Source: Ophiobolus disseminans
Lineage: Eukaryota > Ascomycota > Dothideomycetes > Pleosporales > Phaeosphaeriaceae
Length of the DNA: 64,000 bases
Direction of reading: 5' to 3'
NCBI GenBank assembly: GCA_010093685.1
Contig: MU006228.1
Coordinates: 213,321 to 277,320, forward strand
A model generated the notes under the pieces. That model made no database searches and had not been told where the DNA came from. It saw only the letters and a program-made list of their open reading frames with translations. Shown here piece by piece: positions 30,088-42,002 of the stretch. Numbering within the stretch: the first letter of the stretch is position 1; each line of letters begins with the position of its first letter. The position numbers and the translations under genes were made by a program.

Positions 30088-31959
30088 CTATCCAATCCTG
30101 AGCCCCAGCCCCAGGCCTTCTATGCGATCTTTCAATCCTCCTAGAACTTGACTCGCGCGGCTTGACCCTCCAGAATCCTGACCCTGCTTCTTGTAGCCAC
30201 GTTGCGGTTGCTGCGTGCCTTGGTAGTCGATAGGTATCCACGGCTCGTTTTCGTTTCTAGATTGAGCTGCCCTTTCAGTTCCGCCTTTACAAGTCCACGT
30301 GGAGGCTCTCTTCGGATCTCCAATGCCCATATAGTCCGATCGAGCCGGCCATAAACATAACTCTTTTGTAACCAAATCCCATTCATGATCCGTGACTGCC
30401 GCATCTAACGTCTCGGGTGGTTCATCATCTTCGACCCAATGAACGAGCGCGGCAAGTGGGTCTTTCGGAACTGGCCCGCTCCCACCACCACAATGCCCGA
30501 CACCAGGTGCGAGAAATAGGCGGTAGTACTCGTCGACTTCTCCCATGACGGCTTCGACTTTCTGACGATAGTTGATAGTGTTTTGGTAGGGTATCAGCTG
30601 GTCGCTCATCCCGTGCCAGGTGAGGAGTTTCGTGCCAGAGTCACGTAATCTCGCGAGATCGGGATCATCGGTATTAAGGAGACCGCCAAACTCGTACTGT
30701 GCAGATACCCACAGAGCATCTAGGTCTTCGGTATCTAACACTCCAATGGCCAGTTCTGATCCCTGCATGACGATATGACGCAGCCAACTGGCAGCGATGG
30801 GAAACGGGAATTGCGCCAATGTACCATCTGCGCCAACAGTGATGTTGGCAACTCTTGTCATCGGGACCCCCCAGGCGAAACCAGGAAACTTGTTGCTTGC
30901 TGCAGAACCTCCAGGGCCATCCCAGATATCTCGTATAACTGCCAACATCGGTTTGGTGATCACCACCTCCTGCCCGTCACATTGGAAAACGCTCCCTAAT
31001 GATTCTTCAGGAACCCAGGTACAGTCGCTAGGATCTTCGAGAATTCCATTCTTGACATCTGCCAGTACTTGGCATCCTTCAATAGCATGAACGCGGAAAC
31101 TCTCAAGCTCGCAGTTGGAAAGATATGTTTTGTGTTTGTTCATGACGACCTGAGGCCATAGCTCCCCCATGAGCAAACTGACAAAACTAATGGCTGGCGC
31201 ATTCGCCAGGATCCCATCGAGCAGTTCCGGATACTTCTGAGCGATTGCATATCCTTGCCGTCCGCCCGTCGAGCAGCCATTCCAGTATGAGTGATGGGGC
31301 TTCATCTGATAATATTGCTCCGTGACAGCCTTGCCAATAAGAATCTGATCGACAGAGCTTCGAGATGCAAAGTTTTGCAACAAATTCCAGTTGATCCGTC
31401 TACGGCGGTACATACTGTGGCCGTCCGTGTTCGCGTCGATATCTGCCAAAGCCCAAGAAGCGTCGGCCAGTTTTGCGAGATCGGCATCGTGACCTCCATC
31501 GGTGGAAGCAGCAGCCCATCCATTCATAACAGCGGCACCGAGCTCAGCACCAAACATTCCAGTTGCAAATCCTGCACCGCCAGTGGCTTGGAAACGTCCA
31601 TTCCAGTATTCGGAGGTTAATGGAAGCCATACTTCGACGAGTACTTTGTCGTAGGTGCCCTTGATGCCAAGATCACTATCATGTTGCGTTTGGTGGGTGA
31701 GATATATTTGAACCTGGCAGAATTCTAAGCCGCTCAGAGAGGGTCGTAGTGGTCCTCCTGGAATACTCGTGAAGTTGTGCTGTGGTTGGGCATGGATGGA
31801 AAGAATCGTGATCCCCCGCCCGACTTGTGGCTTGCTAAACGCATCAGAGACACATCGCGATGATTGAGATAGCGTGTCAGCAGAGTAAACCAGAGACGAG
31901 CTAACGGACGCATGCAATAAAACCGTCAGTGCGCGCATTGCAAACATCTTCGGTCGCAT
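30088..31959 (-). CDS. Tannase/feruloyl-esterase family secreted esterase
   Basis: Intronless, 623 residues from the first ATG (an ATG four codons later, MFAMRALTVLLHASV, is equally possible). An N-terminal hydrophobic segment ending at SLVYSA is a signal peptide. The alpha/beta-hydrolase core shows VLVEVWLPL, YWNGRFQATGGAGFAT, GWAAASTDGGHD, YYQMKPHHSYWNGCSTGGRQ with nucleophile Ser230 in GCSTGG, LLDGILANAPAI, LLTWHGMSDQLIPY with the acid Asp, and APGVGHCGGG with the catalytic His. The Cys next to the Ser and the Cys next to the His form the disulfide typical of this family (CS-D-HC). Members hydrolyse gallate or hydroxycinnamate esters; the exact substrate is open. The C-terminal 60 residues are Gln/Gly/Ser-rich and variable. 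Confidence 0.93.
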   Translation of the reverse strand: MRPKMFAMRALTVLLHASVSSSLVYSADTLSQSSRCVSDAFSKPQVGRGITILSIHAQPQHNFTSIPGGPLRPSLSGLEFCQVQIYLTHQTQHDSDLGIKGTYDKVLVEVWLPLTSEYWNGRFQATGGAGFATGMFGAELGAAVMNGWAAASTDGGHDADLAKLADASWALADIDANTDGHSMYRRRRINWNLLQNFASRSSVDQILIGKAVTEQYYQMKPHHSYWNGCSTGGRQGYAIAQKYPELLDGILANAPAISFVSLLMGELWPQVVMNKHKTYLSNCELESFRVHAIEGCQVLADVKNGILEDPSDCTWVPEESLGSVFQCDGQEVVITKPMLAVIRDIWDGPGGSAASNKFPGFAWGVPMTRVANITVGADGTLAQFPFPIAASWLRHIVMQGSELAIGVLDTEDLDALWVSAQYEFGGLLNTDDPDLARLRDSGTKLLTWHGMSDQLIPYQNTINYRQKVEAVMGEVDEYYRLFLAPGVGHCGGGSGPVPKDPLAALVHWVEDDEPPETLDAAVTDHEWDLVTKELCLWPARSDYMGIGDPKRASTWTCKGGTERAAQSRNENEPWIPIDYQGTQQPQRGYKKQGQDSGGSSRASQVLGGLKDRIEGLGLGLRIG

Positions 31960-33684
31960 GTGCAGAAATTGCGCAAGCACGAGATGCAGGTATGCAACCT
32001 TAATCGTTGAGCCGATGGAAGTTCAGACGCATAACTCAAGACAAGTTGAACAATGTGCTTTGAGTATTGCAATTGAGGGAAGAAACAGAATGTAAGCCTT
32101 GATACCGGAATAGTAGTGTTCCAGTTTGATGCCGACAAGCTGGGAGCGCATTCTGTCAAGATGGTGGCGTGGGTTATGTCATCATCGTAGCGTCTTGGCA
32201 TTTCGAATCTCTGCTTCCCAAGGTCGCCGTCTGAAGTAGCTCGAGCACACTCACACCTTCGCCCTACGACAGGACCAGCGCTGACCTCCATGTATCCTGC
32301 CTTGCTAGCTGAAAACCACAGCTCAATCGTTCTTTCTTAACTTCATTTACAATTAGCGCTCTTCTGCGCCGTGCCCATGCATCCAGACACGAAGCCGGTG
32401 GTGCCTCGAAACGCTTTGCTGTGCGCGAGGTGCGTCGCCAATGTCATTCGCGCCAGTTCGCCATTCTCGCCGTACAATAAAACCGTTATAGAGGCGCGCA
32501 CTTCAATGTAGATCAAACGGTTCCCCGAGATGGTGGGTCGTTTTGTCTGCTCGGTTTCCGAAGGACGACTGGGACCAGGGTATTGCTGCGCAATCTTTCG
32601 GCGTCGGTGAGGCTGTTGCGCAGCCCCCTTATCGTGGGCAAAATTGGCATTCATCGAAGCTTATAACACTCTCACGATGTCTGATACGTGCGGCAAGGTC
32701 GTTGCCCGATTGCCGCAGCTTCACGTTCTTCTGTGTGGCTTCTTTACGCCTAGAAACCGAAGTCTGTCGCTTGGCGCATGATCGTTACGCCGCCGGATGG
32801 ATCCGCCCGCTGCCGTGCCTTGGAATTTCACCAACTGCGCCGTGTTTCGGGCTTCGATCAATGGTCGTGAGGCCTGCTGTATAACATAACCAGCAGTCAA
32901 CAGCACGATCGCTATGTGTTGCCTTGCTTGGGCGGTCTAGCGTCGCGCTGGCCCAGCATCGAAGAGAAAACTGTGGGCGACCTGTGCTCTACATTGCCTG
33001 AGAAGCTTTCTATGCTTGAAGTGCGAGAAAGGCTGTTTCTGCTTTTGGCCTGTAATGCGCATCGCCAACGGAATAGCAGCAGACCGTAGACCGTAGGCGT
33101 GCAATCCCGGTCCTGCATGTCAGCCACGCCACCCTTAACGATCAGCCCTATAAATGAAGGCCGGCGGTTAATCGCCCCAAGATTAGGTGCATGATGCCAC
33201 CGCCTCCATCGTCTATGCGCTTACCATTGCACGACAGACATGTATTCTGGAACACTGCGGCATGGTTCGCTGATCATGGACAAAGTACTTGGTGCTAGCC
33301 TGGTTTTGCTACGGAACCATTGTACCTCGGTGTCTGCCCAGCTGCCCATTGCTGTGTGCCTCGACGGGAATACGTCGCTGCGATATTCTGAGCCTGGCCT
33401 GTCTCGCGCTTATTCTTAGTTGGAGACGATGCTTGCCGAGTAGTACGAACAACCCTACGCTTGTGTGCCACTTCTACAGCTCGATCCCCTGACCATCTGC
33501 ACTCCATCTCCTGTTCTGCCATCGTCTTTCAACCTCGTTGTCGACCTACTCCGGCGCAGTATTCTTCCGTCATGCTTACCTTGTTTCGTTGTACGGCCAC
33601 TTGACTGTCTCCTTCTCTTCCTTGTTGTTTCGCACTGGGTCTGTCAGCTTCTTGTATATCCAGCGGTATCCGCTACCTCACGAT
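31960..33684. other. 1.7 kb divergent intergenic region
   Basis: Between the esterase (minus) and the PTH11-like gene (plus). Several open frames of about 60-120 codons exist on both strands without ATG-led family sequence. The last 250 bp are CT-rich and look like a long leader. No RNA gene or repeat recognised. Confidence 0.55.
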
Positions 33685-35738
33685 ATGCAAACACGTGCAA
33701 CGTCCATAACACGTCCGGCATCACCAGAAGAGCAGGACCGGTCAAACACTATCAAGATAGCAACATGGGTGCTCCTCGGCGTCACCATAGCGATGTTCAT
33801 CGCCAGGCAAATCATGAAAGCGATCGTGTTCCGAAGGGTCACATTAGACGATTTCTTCATGCTATCGGCAACTGTAGGTGCACTCAGCGTTCTCAAGGAA
33901 CCTCTGCTGACGAGGACAGGCCTTCGCCATCGGGTTGTCCATTACGGTCTTTGTTCTAGCCTCAGAGGGCCTCGGTGGGCTCGGTCTGTTGACCTTGGAG
34001 CGAGCCGACACGCTCATGAAAGGATACTACGCCTCTGAATTTTTGTACATCGCATCATTGTGCTTCTCGAAGCTGTCACTTCTTGTCCTTTTCTATACTG
34101 TTGTTGCCGGGCAACGCCTACCTCGACGGCTAGTACTTGGTTTTGGGACGTTCATATTTGTCTGGAGTGTGGGCTCACTATTAGTGGTCGCCTTTCAATG
34201 CGAGCTCCCTCGACCGTGGGAGACAATGACCCTGCGATGCTTCAATACGGTATGTATACACACACACAGATATTCAAAACTGGTATAGAGGCTAACATCA
34301 TTAGCGAGTCTTCTGGATCGTTTTTTGCATAATCGATATGTCGACCGAAATCTCTATCATCATGCTATCGGTTAACCTGGTTGCCTACTTGCGAGTAAAA
34401 TTTTCCCGCAAAATTGCAGTCGTGGCTTGCTTCGCTCCCCGTATGCTGGTGATTGCTGCATCGCTTGTCCGCTTGATCTGGCTTTACCCAATCACACCCC
34501 ACAGCGCCCCAGAATTTCGACTATGGTTACCAGCAATCTTAACACAAGTCCATGTTTGCTCGAGCATCTGTACCGCATGCATACCATACATGGTGCCGTT
34601 TTTCAAGAGTCTGGAAGGGAGCTTACGAAGAACGCAGTCGTCCAAAAGCCCAGAATTCCGCATGGATGAAAGGACTGGCCGCTCCATGTCCTCGTTGTGG
34701 TTTCGCAGACATTCGAAAGCGAAGGCTTTCCAATCATGGGATTCAACCGCGGTTGCGGTTTTCCAGTACGAGCGCGTACCCCAAGCGTCACCTCACATTC
34801 CTACGCCACGAGCCATGAGCCCGCTTACTCCGCCTGTCTATATCTCACGGCCCACCACCGCAAATTCGAGATCACCAAGTGCTCGGGGGTTAACTATCAA
34901 TATTCCAGGTCACAACAGTCCTGTTCCAAATTCCATGGATGTAGCGAGTCCGCAGACGGCCAGTTCGTTCACTTTATCGCCGTCGTGTACCACGCCTATC
35001 CGACTTCTCCCATTCCCAGCTTCCAGAAAGGATCTTACGTCTCCATTAAAGGCGTATAGTCCTAACCCACCCTCGGGTAGCTCAGGCTTCTCCAGCCGCC
35101 TTCCATCCCCTATCAGCCCAGCGCGGCCTGTACGATTTTCTCTCTTCCCACCACCATCTGAAAATCGGTACTCGCCAGATCTACGAAACGTCAACCGCTC
35201 TTCAGTCTCAGTCCCACCCATTAGAAACCTACGGCCTCAAAACATCGATGGTATTGCAAGACATCCTACGGTGCCTCGCATATATGCATCAACAAACGGC
35301 TACAAAAGTCGTGTGCGCTCAGCGAGTGCCACACAGCCACCGAAGTTCAGCACTGCGCCACAACCAAGATCTCCACCCTCTACTACAACCTCGCCAACTT
35401 CCAAGCGTAGACACGCGTCAGCACAGGATCTTACATCTCCAATGGGTGCCGCGATAAACCATTATTTCAGCAATACTTCGCCCGAGACCAGGCCTTCAGT
35501 ACCGACTCCTACCGTTGCCCCTCTCAGCCTACACCGTCAGCGGAACCAAAGAGTGTTGTTGCCCTCGAATGCGTTAAGAATACATGGCGCATCGCCTACG
35601 AGCCCTCCACACGCTCCGTTGCCGGCCTTGCCATCGGACGGCTCAATGATTTTGAACAGTGGTTTACGTCCACAAATCATACCAACAGTCAGAGACGTGC
35701 GTAGCAGCCCACGGATTGTAGTACGTAAGCCATCGTAG
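33685..35738 (+). CDS. PTH11-like/rhodopsin-domain seven-helix membrane protein
   Basis: Three exons (33685-33873, 33920-34249, 34305-35738) give 650 residues. Seven hydrophobic helices fill residues about 25-285: WVLLGVTIAMFIARQIMKA, IGLSITVFVLASEGL, FLYIASLCFSKLSLLVLFYT, VLGFGTFIFVWSVGSLLVV, FWIVFCIIDMSTEISIIML, FAPRMLVIAASLVRLIWLYP and LTQVHVCSSICTACIPYMV. The RVTLDDFFML after helix 1 is the LDD motif of the fungal rhodopsin domain found in PTH11-related receptors. No CFEM domain precedes it. The tail (about 290-650) is Ser/Pro/Thr-rich and disordered, with repeated S-P and R-S-P motifs that suit phosphorylation. PTH11-type proteins act in surface sensing in some pathogens; a ligand here is unknown. 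Confidence 0.88.
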
Positions 35739-37016
35739 GCCACGCTTTTTCTTTCCATCTGTCTTTGTTCCTATATGTAATCTATATGTACTTCTGTCTA
35801 TTTCTTAATAGTGAGATTTTCTTATTGTCAGTATATACGTCTTGTTTTTTGTCTTCAGGCGTTTGATACCATATGGAGACCACATGCATTTAGAGGCGTT
35901 TTCAACCACGAATCAGGACGCTACGTTGAGATGTAGTTACGATCCATATGTACAAGAGAACCCGGTTTCTACCATATCGCAATTATGTTTGCTTCTAAAT
36001 CCTGTATTGATTGCTTAAAAGCATACATCGGCCACGGGGCTTTGCAATCAAATACTTTGCTAGCTACAAGTGTTGCTACAGCATTGTCACTCCACCTATC
36101 GGGCCGCATCTCTCGTTGGTAGAGCTTAATCCATACGTGTGTGAAACCCAGATTTTCTTCATGGTTTCTACGATTCTCGCATTGACGCCTTGGGGCACCT
36201 TGCTGCGAATAAGCAGAGATCGTCGGTGTTGAACCTTTCCGAGTATACCTAGGCTTCTCTAGTACATCTCAACTACCTCTCAACTTTGTCTTCTTTTCGT
36301 AGCAGCATCACCCACTTGTCCTGTTCAACTAGGTTGTGTTCAAGGTCTTGAGTTCCAAGGGCAGTGCCCTACTTGCTTTGGCTATGTCACAGTCATCCGC
36401 CCGGATAGGGACGAAAGTAACAGGCGAGAAAGAACTAAAAGCGGGCCTTAATTCACAAATGAAACCGAATCCCAATTCAGACCTAACAGCGCGGTCATTC
36501 TAAGGGGTGAGTGGTTACATCGATCAAACGGGACGTACTTCGTGTGGTACTACCCAGTTTGAACACCACCATCTTCGCACTCTTGGGTAATTCGAACGTA
36601 ACAGACCTTCCTGTACGCAAATTCGCAGATCTTTCCTTGTCAAAGCCGTCACCACATCACAGGCTTCCATCAACACCTTGTCGTGCAAGGTCGCTGACTT
36701 GCAGTCTTGGGCCAAACAGTATCAGGAGCGACTGAAGATGGCAAAGCGCTGGAATGAATTGCATTACAACATATATGTATGTAAGTCGAAAATCGATCTC
36801 GCGACCAACGCATCGAGTTATCGCACAAGTCTTAGCGACTCAGAGAAGTACCTGAGCATAGCAATGAACAGGACAGGATTATGAAGGGTCGATGCTCAGT
36901 AGCGCAGATTTAGTCATCGATGGAAAAGAGTTATCACGCCCTTTAATTCTGGCCCTCAGCCAATCATCCCTCCCGGTCCACCTTCCTTAAGAAAACGTTT
37001 TATTTATTCCAACCCT
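35739..37016. other. Intergenic, possible small relic at 36640-36884
   Basis: 1.28 kb. A plus-strand frame ending at 36884 contains KVADLQSWAKQYQERLKMAK and SLSDSEKYLSIAMNRTGL, which looks helical and protein-like but has no clean start; it may be the end of a lost gene. The right end holds the 3' flank of the BAS2-like gene. Confidence 0.4.
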
Positions 37017-37391
37017 CTAGGCCTTTCTGACAACCCTCTTGAAACCTTGCGCCTCAACCTGCGCTTGGGCTGCAGCAATTACAGCAGCCGCATTCGGGTC
37101 ATCGAATCCGCAGCCAGTCTTTCCATTCTGCAAGCTAGCCGCCTCAGCAGAGCAGACGCCGTCGCCGGTAGCAGCGACCTGAGAGCAGCATGCAGAGCTG
37201 CAGTCAGCATCAGAGACGCATCCGCCAGTGATGAACTGCGCGCCGTTACCAGCACCAACGTTCTTTGCGCCTGCGTTGTTGGGTGCAACCTGGGCTAAGG
37301 AAGTAGCCGCAACTATTGCGGTGGTTAGTGAGGCCGCAAAGATTGGGGAACACAACGTACGAGCAATGAGAGTGGCGATGGTGAAACGCAT
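37017..37391 (-). CDS. BAS2: BAS2-like small secreted protein
   Basis: Two exons (37391-37361 and 37312-37017) around a 49-nt intron with GTACGT donor and CACTAAC branch site give 108 residues. Spliced, the N-terminus is MRFTIATLIALAATSLAQ, a clean signal peptide; unspliced it would be broken. The mature protein has QVAPNNAGAKNVGAGNGAQF, ITGGCVSDADCSSACCSQV, GVCSAEAASLQNGKTGCGF and AAAVIAAAQAQVEAQGFK. This is the pattern of biotrophy-associated secreted protein 2 (BAS2), first described in Magnaporthe oryzae as an in planta effector, and found widely in ascomycetes, including non-pathogens. Six cysteines are present. Tail ends in basic KRVVRKA. It lies next to a feruloyl esterase on the same strand, which may be chance. 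Confidence 0.88.
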   Translation of the reverse strand: MRFTIATLIARTLCSPIFAASLTTAIVAATSLAQVAPNNAGAKNVGAGNGAQFITGGCVSDADCSSACCSQVAATGDGVCSAEAASLQNGKTGCGFDDPNAAAVIAAAQAQVEAQGFKRVVRKA

Positions 37392-37975
37392 GATGATATT
37401 CGGTGCGGAAGAGGTTTTTTTGGGTAGAAATGTGTACTTGATTCAACGACGCCGGGTCGAATTGCAGTCACAGACGCAGGAAGAATGTAAATTGGTGAAG
37501 ATGATTGAATGGGCTGATGCTGGAGAGCTAACTCACGCGGATGTTCACTTCTCTTATGCCTGGGGCCGAAAGCATCGCGCATTGCATGACTTGACCAGTG
37601 CGCTTCGTGCGTCGTACCTTGAGGCTCAAGATGCGTGATCGGCCGAGTAGTGTGGGTCCGGTGGTCGCTGTAGATGGTGACACTGGACCGTCGCCATCCA
37701 CCGCATTGCTAATTTTGGAGGTGTGATGCCTCGGATTTCGTTCCTAGATATTAGGCAGAATGCGATGTATCTGAAAAAAATGTGCTTAGAACCTGAAAGA
37801 ACCAATCATGACACAGCGAGCGTGACGCATGAGGTCTATGCTGTGTTTCAGATATCTCGAACAGTTACAGCTCCGGAACTTTGACGTGCGCTCATGCGGC
37901 TCAACTGTCAGATCTATGCATTTCCATTTAGCCGGTTGAAGATGATAGTCCTTCCCGATTGTGCTGGCTATGAAG
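37392..37975. other. Intergenic: BAS2-like gene promoter
   Basis: 584 bp between two minus-strand genes. Open frames here are antisense or out of frame with the neighbours. No TATA box of convincing quality noted. Confidence 0.55.
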
Positions 37976-39071
37976 CTATGGCATGCTGTCGAAGAACTTC
38001 ATGATGATCTCGCTCGCTCTGATGACGGTCGGCAACTGTGGAACCGATATTTGCGATAGATTCGGCTCGGTATCAGCCCAGCAATGGCCTATATCGCCAT
38101 TAGCACCCACTGGCAAGTCTTTTACTTTTCACATACCCAGATCTTTCACTTTGTAATGTTGCAATAAGCCTTCCTTACCATCACATGTCCACGAATGATG
38201 ATGAACTTTCCCATCGTGCAGCACTTGTTCTTTCCTGTCCAAACAGCCGTTGCGTTGAGTCCACCATTCAAGCCTTGGGATGATTAGCAACATATACTTG
38301 CAAGATACATGCGAAACTACTTACCAGTCTGGGATTGCTGGCTGCGGCCCACCGTCACCCTGACCGCCCTCATATCGTACAGTCTTGTCATCGGCGCCGT
38401 GAACCTCGAGCATTGGAACTGGCCGAGCAGGTGCACAACCGTTGTTGGGACCGTTAACGTCTGTGTAGAAAGCGCCCGAGTGCGATGCAACAGCATTGAA
38501 CAAAGTGCTACCGACCGGGTCGCACGCCAATGTATCGATGAAGCCTCCGCCGTTCGACATACTGCTACCATTAGCGTCTTGTTCCAGTAAACTATTGCTG
38601 AGCGTACCCAATGCCAAACACTCTCCCATCATCGACGCAGAACTTCTCTTTCACGTCCTCAATCACATCTTCAACGAATTGCACGTCCTCAGCCACCGTA
38701 GACCCCACATGATAGGTCGGTCCGGCCCAGCTCCCACCAACGCCGTTCGGATAGACCATGATCTTATCGCTACTGTACCGCGCTTGACTCATCTTCGTGT
38801 CCAACTCGAAGAACGTGCCTATGCTACTTGAGCCATGGAAGCCGAGGACAACTGGATAAGGGTTGTTTGTATCATAAGATGAGGGCAAGTGGAACGAGTA
38901 GCTGCGTTGTTTCCCACCGCTCTTGATCGTGCGGAAAGGAATGAGCCCTGGTAGAAGGGTCTTCTTGCCGCATCCGGAGCTTGTTCGTCTTGTGCGGTAT
39001 TGAGATTGTGGAAGCGCGTAGGCAAGATGGAGGATGCTCGCGACTAGCAACAATGCCTTTGAAACAAGCAT
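37976..39071 (-). CDS. faeC: Feruloyl esterase type C (CE1-like, FaeC)
   Basis: Four exons (39071-38608, 38561-38325, 38273-38137, 38088-37976) give 316 residues, all junctions in phase. MLVSKALLLVASILHLAYA is a signal peptide. The alpha/beta-hydrolase core has GCGKKTLLPGL, RSYSFHLPSSYD, VVLGFHGSS, IMVYPNGVGGSWAGPTYH, EDVQFVEDVIEDVKEKFCVD and FGIGMSNGGGFIDTLACDPV with nucleophile Ser157 in GMSNGG, created by the first splice. PVPMLEVHGADDKTVRYEGG carries the acid Asp, and the last exon supplies DLGHCWADTEPN with the catalytic His. Reading any single frame would lose Ser and His. These enzymes release ferulic and p-coumaric acid from arabinoxylan and pectin. FaeC-type assignment rests on these blocks; substrate preference is inferred from the family. 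Confidence 0.92.
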
Positions 39072-39449
39072 GGCGCAACAGTAAGGATAGAAATCTGGGG
39101 AGCAGGAAGGGGGAAGGATGTGTATTGCTGCTGGTACACGGTACCTTGATCGCCACCTCAGGAGCTGGCCACATGTCTGCTGTCAAACAGGAAGGTCACA
39201 TTCCATGCGAATCATTGGCTGTCATCACGCGCTGTTTAATTTCCCTGAGCAAGTTTGGGTGTGATTGCGAACGCAATCCAATGATCGTAAAAACTTACGC
39301 CGAACCCACCGCCGTTGATGTGATAGCAGGAATGCGCGGCATGACAACCAATATGCACGTTGAAACCCGTGCATTGGTGGTTGGTGCAAGACAGTTGCAT
39401 GTCAGGGTAGTTTAACGATAGGAGCACCCGGATGTATGCTGCCGGCGCC
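39072..39449. other. Intergenic: faeC promoter and GH92 3' flank
   Basis: 378 bp between two minus-strand genes; no coding signal beyond antisense shadows. Confidence 0.6.
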
Positions 39450-42002
39450 CTAAATACCCGACCCGCCAACATCGACAACCTGATGCCCCGGACTCGGCGG
39501 CACATCGCCAGTCTCCCACACCTTTTGTTCGCTTCCTAGCCTGAAGAGGATCTCGCCCCCTTCTTTCATAATCCCGCCCGCGTCTTCATGCTCAAACCAG
39601 TTCTTGTTCCACTCCTGGTCATTGATGCGCACGCCTTGGACGTAGTATCCTTGCTCACCATCGCCGTCATCGAGACCTTCGGCGCGAATGCGCAACGTGT
39701 GGTTGTCGTTGACGGTAATGTTGACGTCGCTGAACCATGGACTCTCAAGGAGATAGACTGGCGTTGTGACAATCGGATAAATGCCTAGCATCTGCCATAT
39801 CAACCAGCAATTCAGTGCGCCTGCATCTGAATTGCCTGGAATGCCGCTGCTGGTGTTGAAGTAGAAGTCATTGGCGAGCTGTCGTGAGCGCTCGACACTC
39901 TTCCACTGCTTGTTGAGGTAGTTGTACAGGTATGGCGTACCGAAATCAGGTTCGTTTGCAACGTTGTTGATCGTTGTAATACCGAGACCATTGACGCCGA
40001 GGTCGACGCCGGATGTGTTGGGTTGGAAGACGTAGTCGAGGCGTTGCTCGAAGTGGTGGGCACCGCCCATTAGCTCTATCACGCGCTCGACATCATGCGG
40101 TATGACAAAGGAGTACTCAAATGCAGTGCCCTCGTAGCTCTCATCCGACCAGTTGCAGTCTCCGCAGTTGGTAATGTTGTACGTCTCGTGGAAGGTGCCA
40201 TTGGCATAACGTGGCATAACGAAGCCAGTGAAGTTGCGACTCGTCGCACGAATATCCCAACTCAGCTGCCATCCACCTGACTTTCGGAAGTATAGATCGC
40301 TATCGCCAGGTGCTTCTCCAGCGGCGATTTGACTAACAGCAAAGTCGTTTAGCGAATACTCAACTGTTTTGGACACAGCGCGGGTGTTGCGATCTGCTGA
40401 TACATAGCCGAGCGGTATCCAGTCGTCCAAAGCTGACCGGCCTTCTTTCAGTGAGCCTTGCGGATCGACCGGGTTCTGATCGAAGAATGGGAGCACATCA
40501 GCATTCTTCTTCACTGCCGCATACCCGTCGGTCCAGTTGATGCCACCTCGCAGCCCCTTAACATACGCATCAGCCAACACGTTGTCCGCGTTTGAGCCAC
40601 CTTGAACCAGGCCATTGTAGTTTCCTGAACGTCCGTCCGGCAGATAACCTTCATTCCTGAACATGTCAATCAAAGCACGGATCATGGATTCATAGTAGGT
40701 GGGCTGAATGAGGTGCCATAGCGAGACCTGGTTCCGGAAGAGATCCCACATCGTATAGAAGTCGTCCCAGTATGGTTCATCGGATTTCCACAAGGGGTTT
40801 TCTCCGACGCGCTCGCTCGGTATTAAATGCATGAAGTACAGACTGGAGTATAGCAGCGCTAGTCGCGTCTTGTTCGCGGCTTCTGACGTATCAACGCGGA
40901 TCTTGGAGAAGACATCTCGATTCCACTCGTCGCGCGCTGTTTGTGCAGTCTTGTCGACAGACCATGATGAGAGCTCGGAGTTCTTGTATGCGCACGCTTT
41001 TTCGACCGACATGAAGGAGATGCCGACACGGGACTTGATCACTGTGGCGTTGCTCCATGTAAACACGGCGCCTACACGATCGTTCATGGGGCCTGATTTC
41101 GCGCTCGATCCGGTGAATGTAGGCCGTGGTATTGTGCCATTATCGAAGGTCCTGAAGTGGCGACTGGTAGGGAACGTATTTCTGCCTTTGAACGCCTGGG
41201 CCTCATTTGGCGGTTGATCGAACTCGCCGCACACATACACGGTCACTGGCGACCCGAGGCTCCAGCCACCAGCAACTGACGTGTGGCCCGTGTATGTGCT
41301 TGAGTTGGGATGGGTCTCGATCTCGCCGCCGGTGTAAAACTGAGTATCCCAGGATCGTGTGGGATGTGGTAGATAGTGAGAAAAGTCTACAAGCACGTTC
41401 TTCTCAGATCCAGCTGGAAAAGTGTAGTGGTGTAGTCCTGCGTGACGCGAAGCTGAAAGCTCGACTTTAATACCAGATCCGAGGTGGGTCCGGAAGTAGC
41501 CCACACTCGCAACGTCTTCTCCAACCTACGTGTTCGTTAGCTTAATGTATCATTGTTGATACATGAATCGGGTGGTACCCTCGTTTGCCAGTACGTCCGG
41601 TTGTCAAGCAGGTTTACATCGTCATCAATCGATGTCAATGGCATCTCAGCTGGAAAGCCGTACTTTGGGCCTCCTCCTGTACCAGATTCATGCATAAGGC
41701 TAATACCTGTCACATATCCTTGGGGCGTGTAGCCGCCATTGAGCGCGCTCTGGTTGATTGGCTCCTCATAAGTGTCGAGGCCTAGCTTAACCATTCCGAA
41801 AGGTACAGTTGCTCCCACGAAAACATCGCCGCCGCCGTCTAATATCTGTTAGTAACGTGTGGCCAGTGTTGGTACCTGACTTGCATGCGTAGCCAGGGAT
41901 TGCGCCTTCCGAGCCGATGAATGGGTTGACGAAGTGCGCGAAGTCAATAGTCTGAGCTGCGACACTACTAACGATGATCGCGGAGGCGTCTAACATGCGC
42001 AT
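39450..42002 (-). CDS. GH92 alpha-mannosidase, secreted
   Basis: Three exons (42002-41876, 41838-41579, 41525-39450) give 820 residues. The short N-terminus MRMLDASAIIVSSVAAQ is a weak but plausible signal peptide. GH92 blocks follow: FAHFVNPFIGSEGAIPGYAC, GGGDVFVGATVPFGMVKLGL, ISLMHESGTGGGPKYGFPAE, HHYTFPAGSEKNVLVDFSHY, SLYFMHLIPSER, YWDDFYTMWDLFRNQVSLWH, GYLPDGRSGNYNG, QGGSNADNVLADAYVKGL and GNSDAGALNCWLIWQMLGIY. GH92 enzymes are calcium-dependent exo-alpha-mannosidases (often alpha-1,2) that trim N-glycans or high-mannose glycans. Many NxS/T sequons fit secretion. Length matches fungal members. The first exon is needed for the VNPFIG block, so the three-exon model is well supported. Linkage specificity is not readable. 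Confidence 0.94.

Noticed and set aside
32343..32884. Pair of overlapping open frames of about 100 codons on both strands
   Set aside because: Neither has a convincing start or any conserved-looking segment; typical of GC-balanced intergenic DNA.
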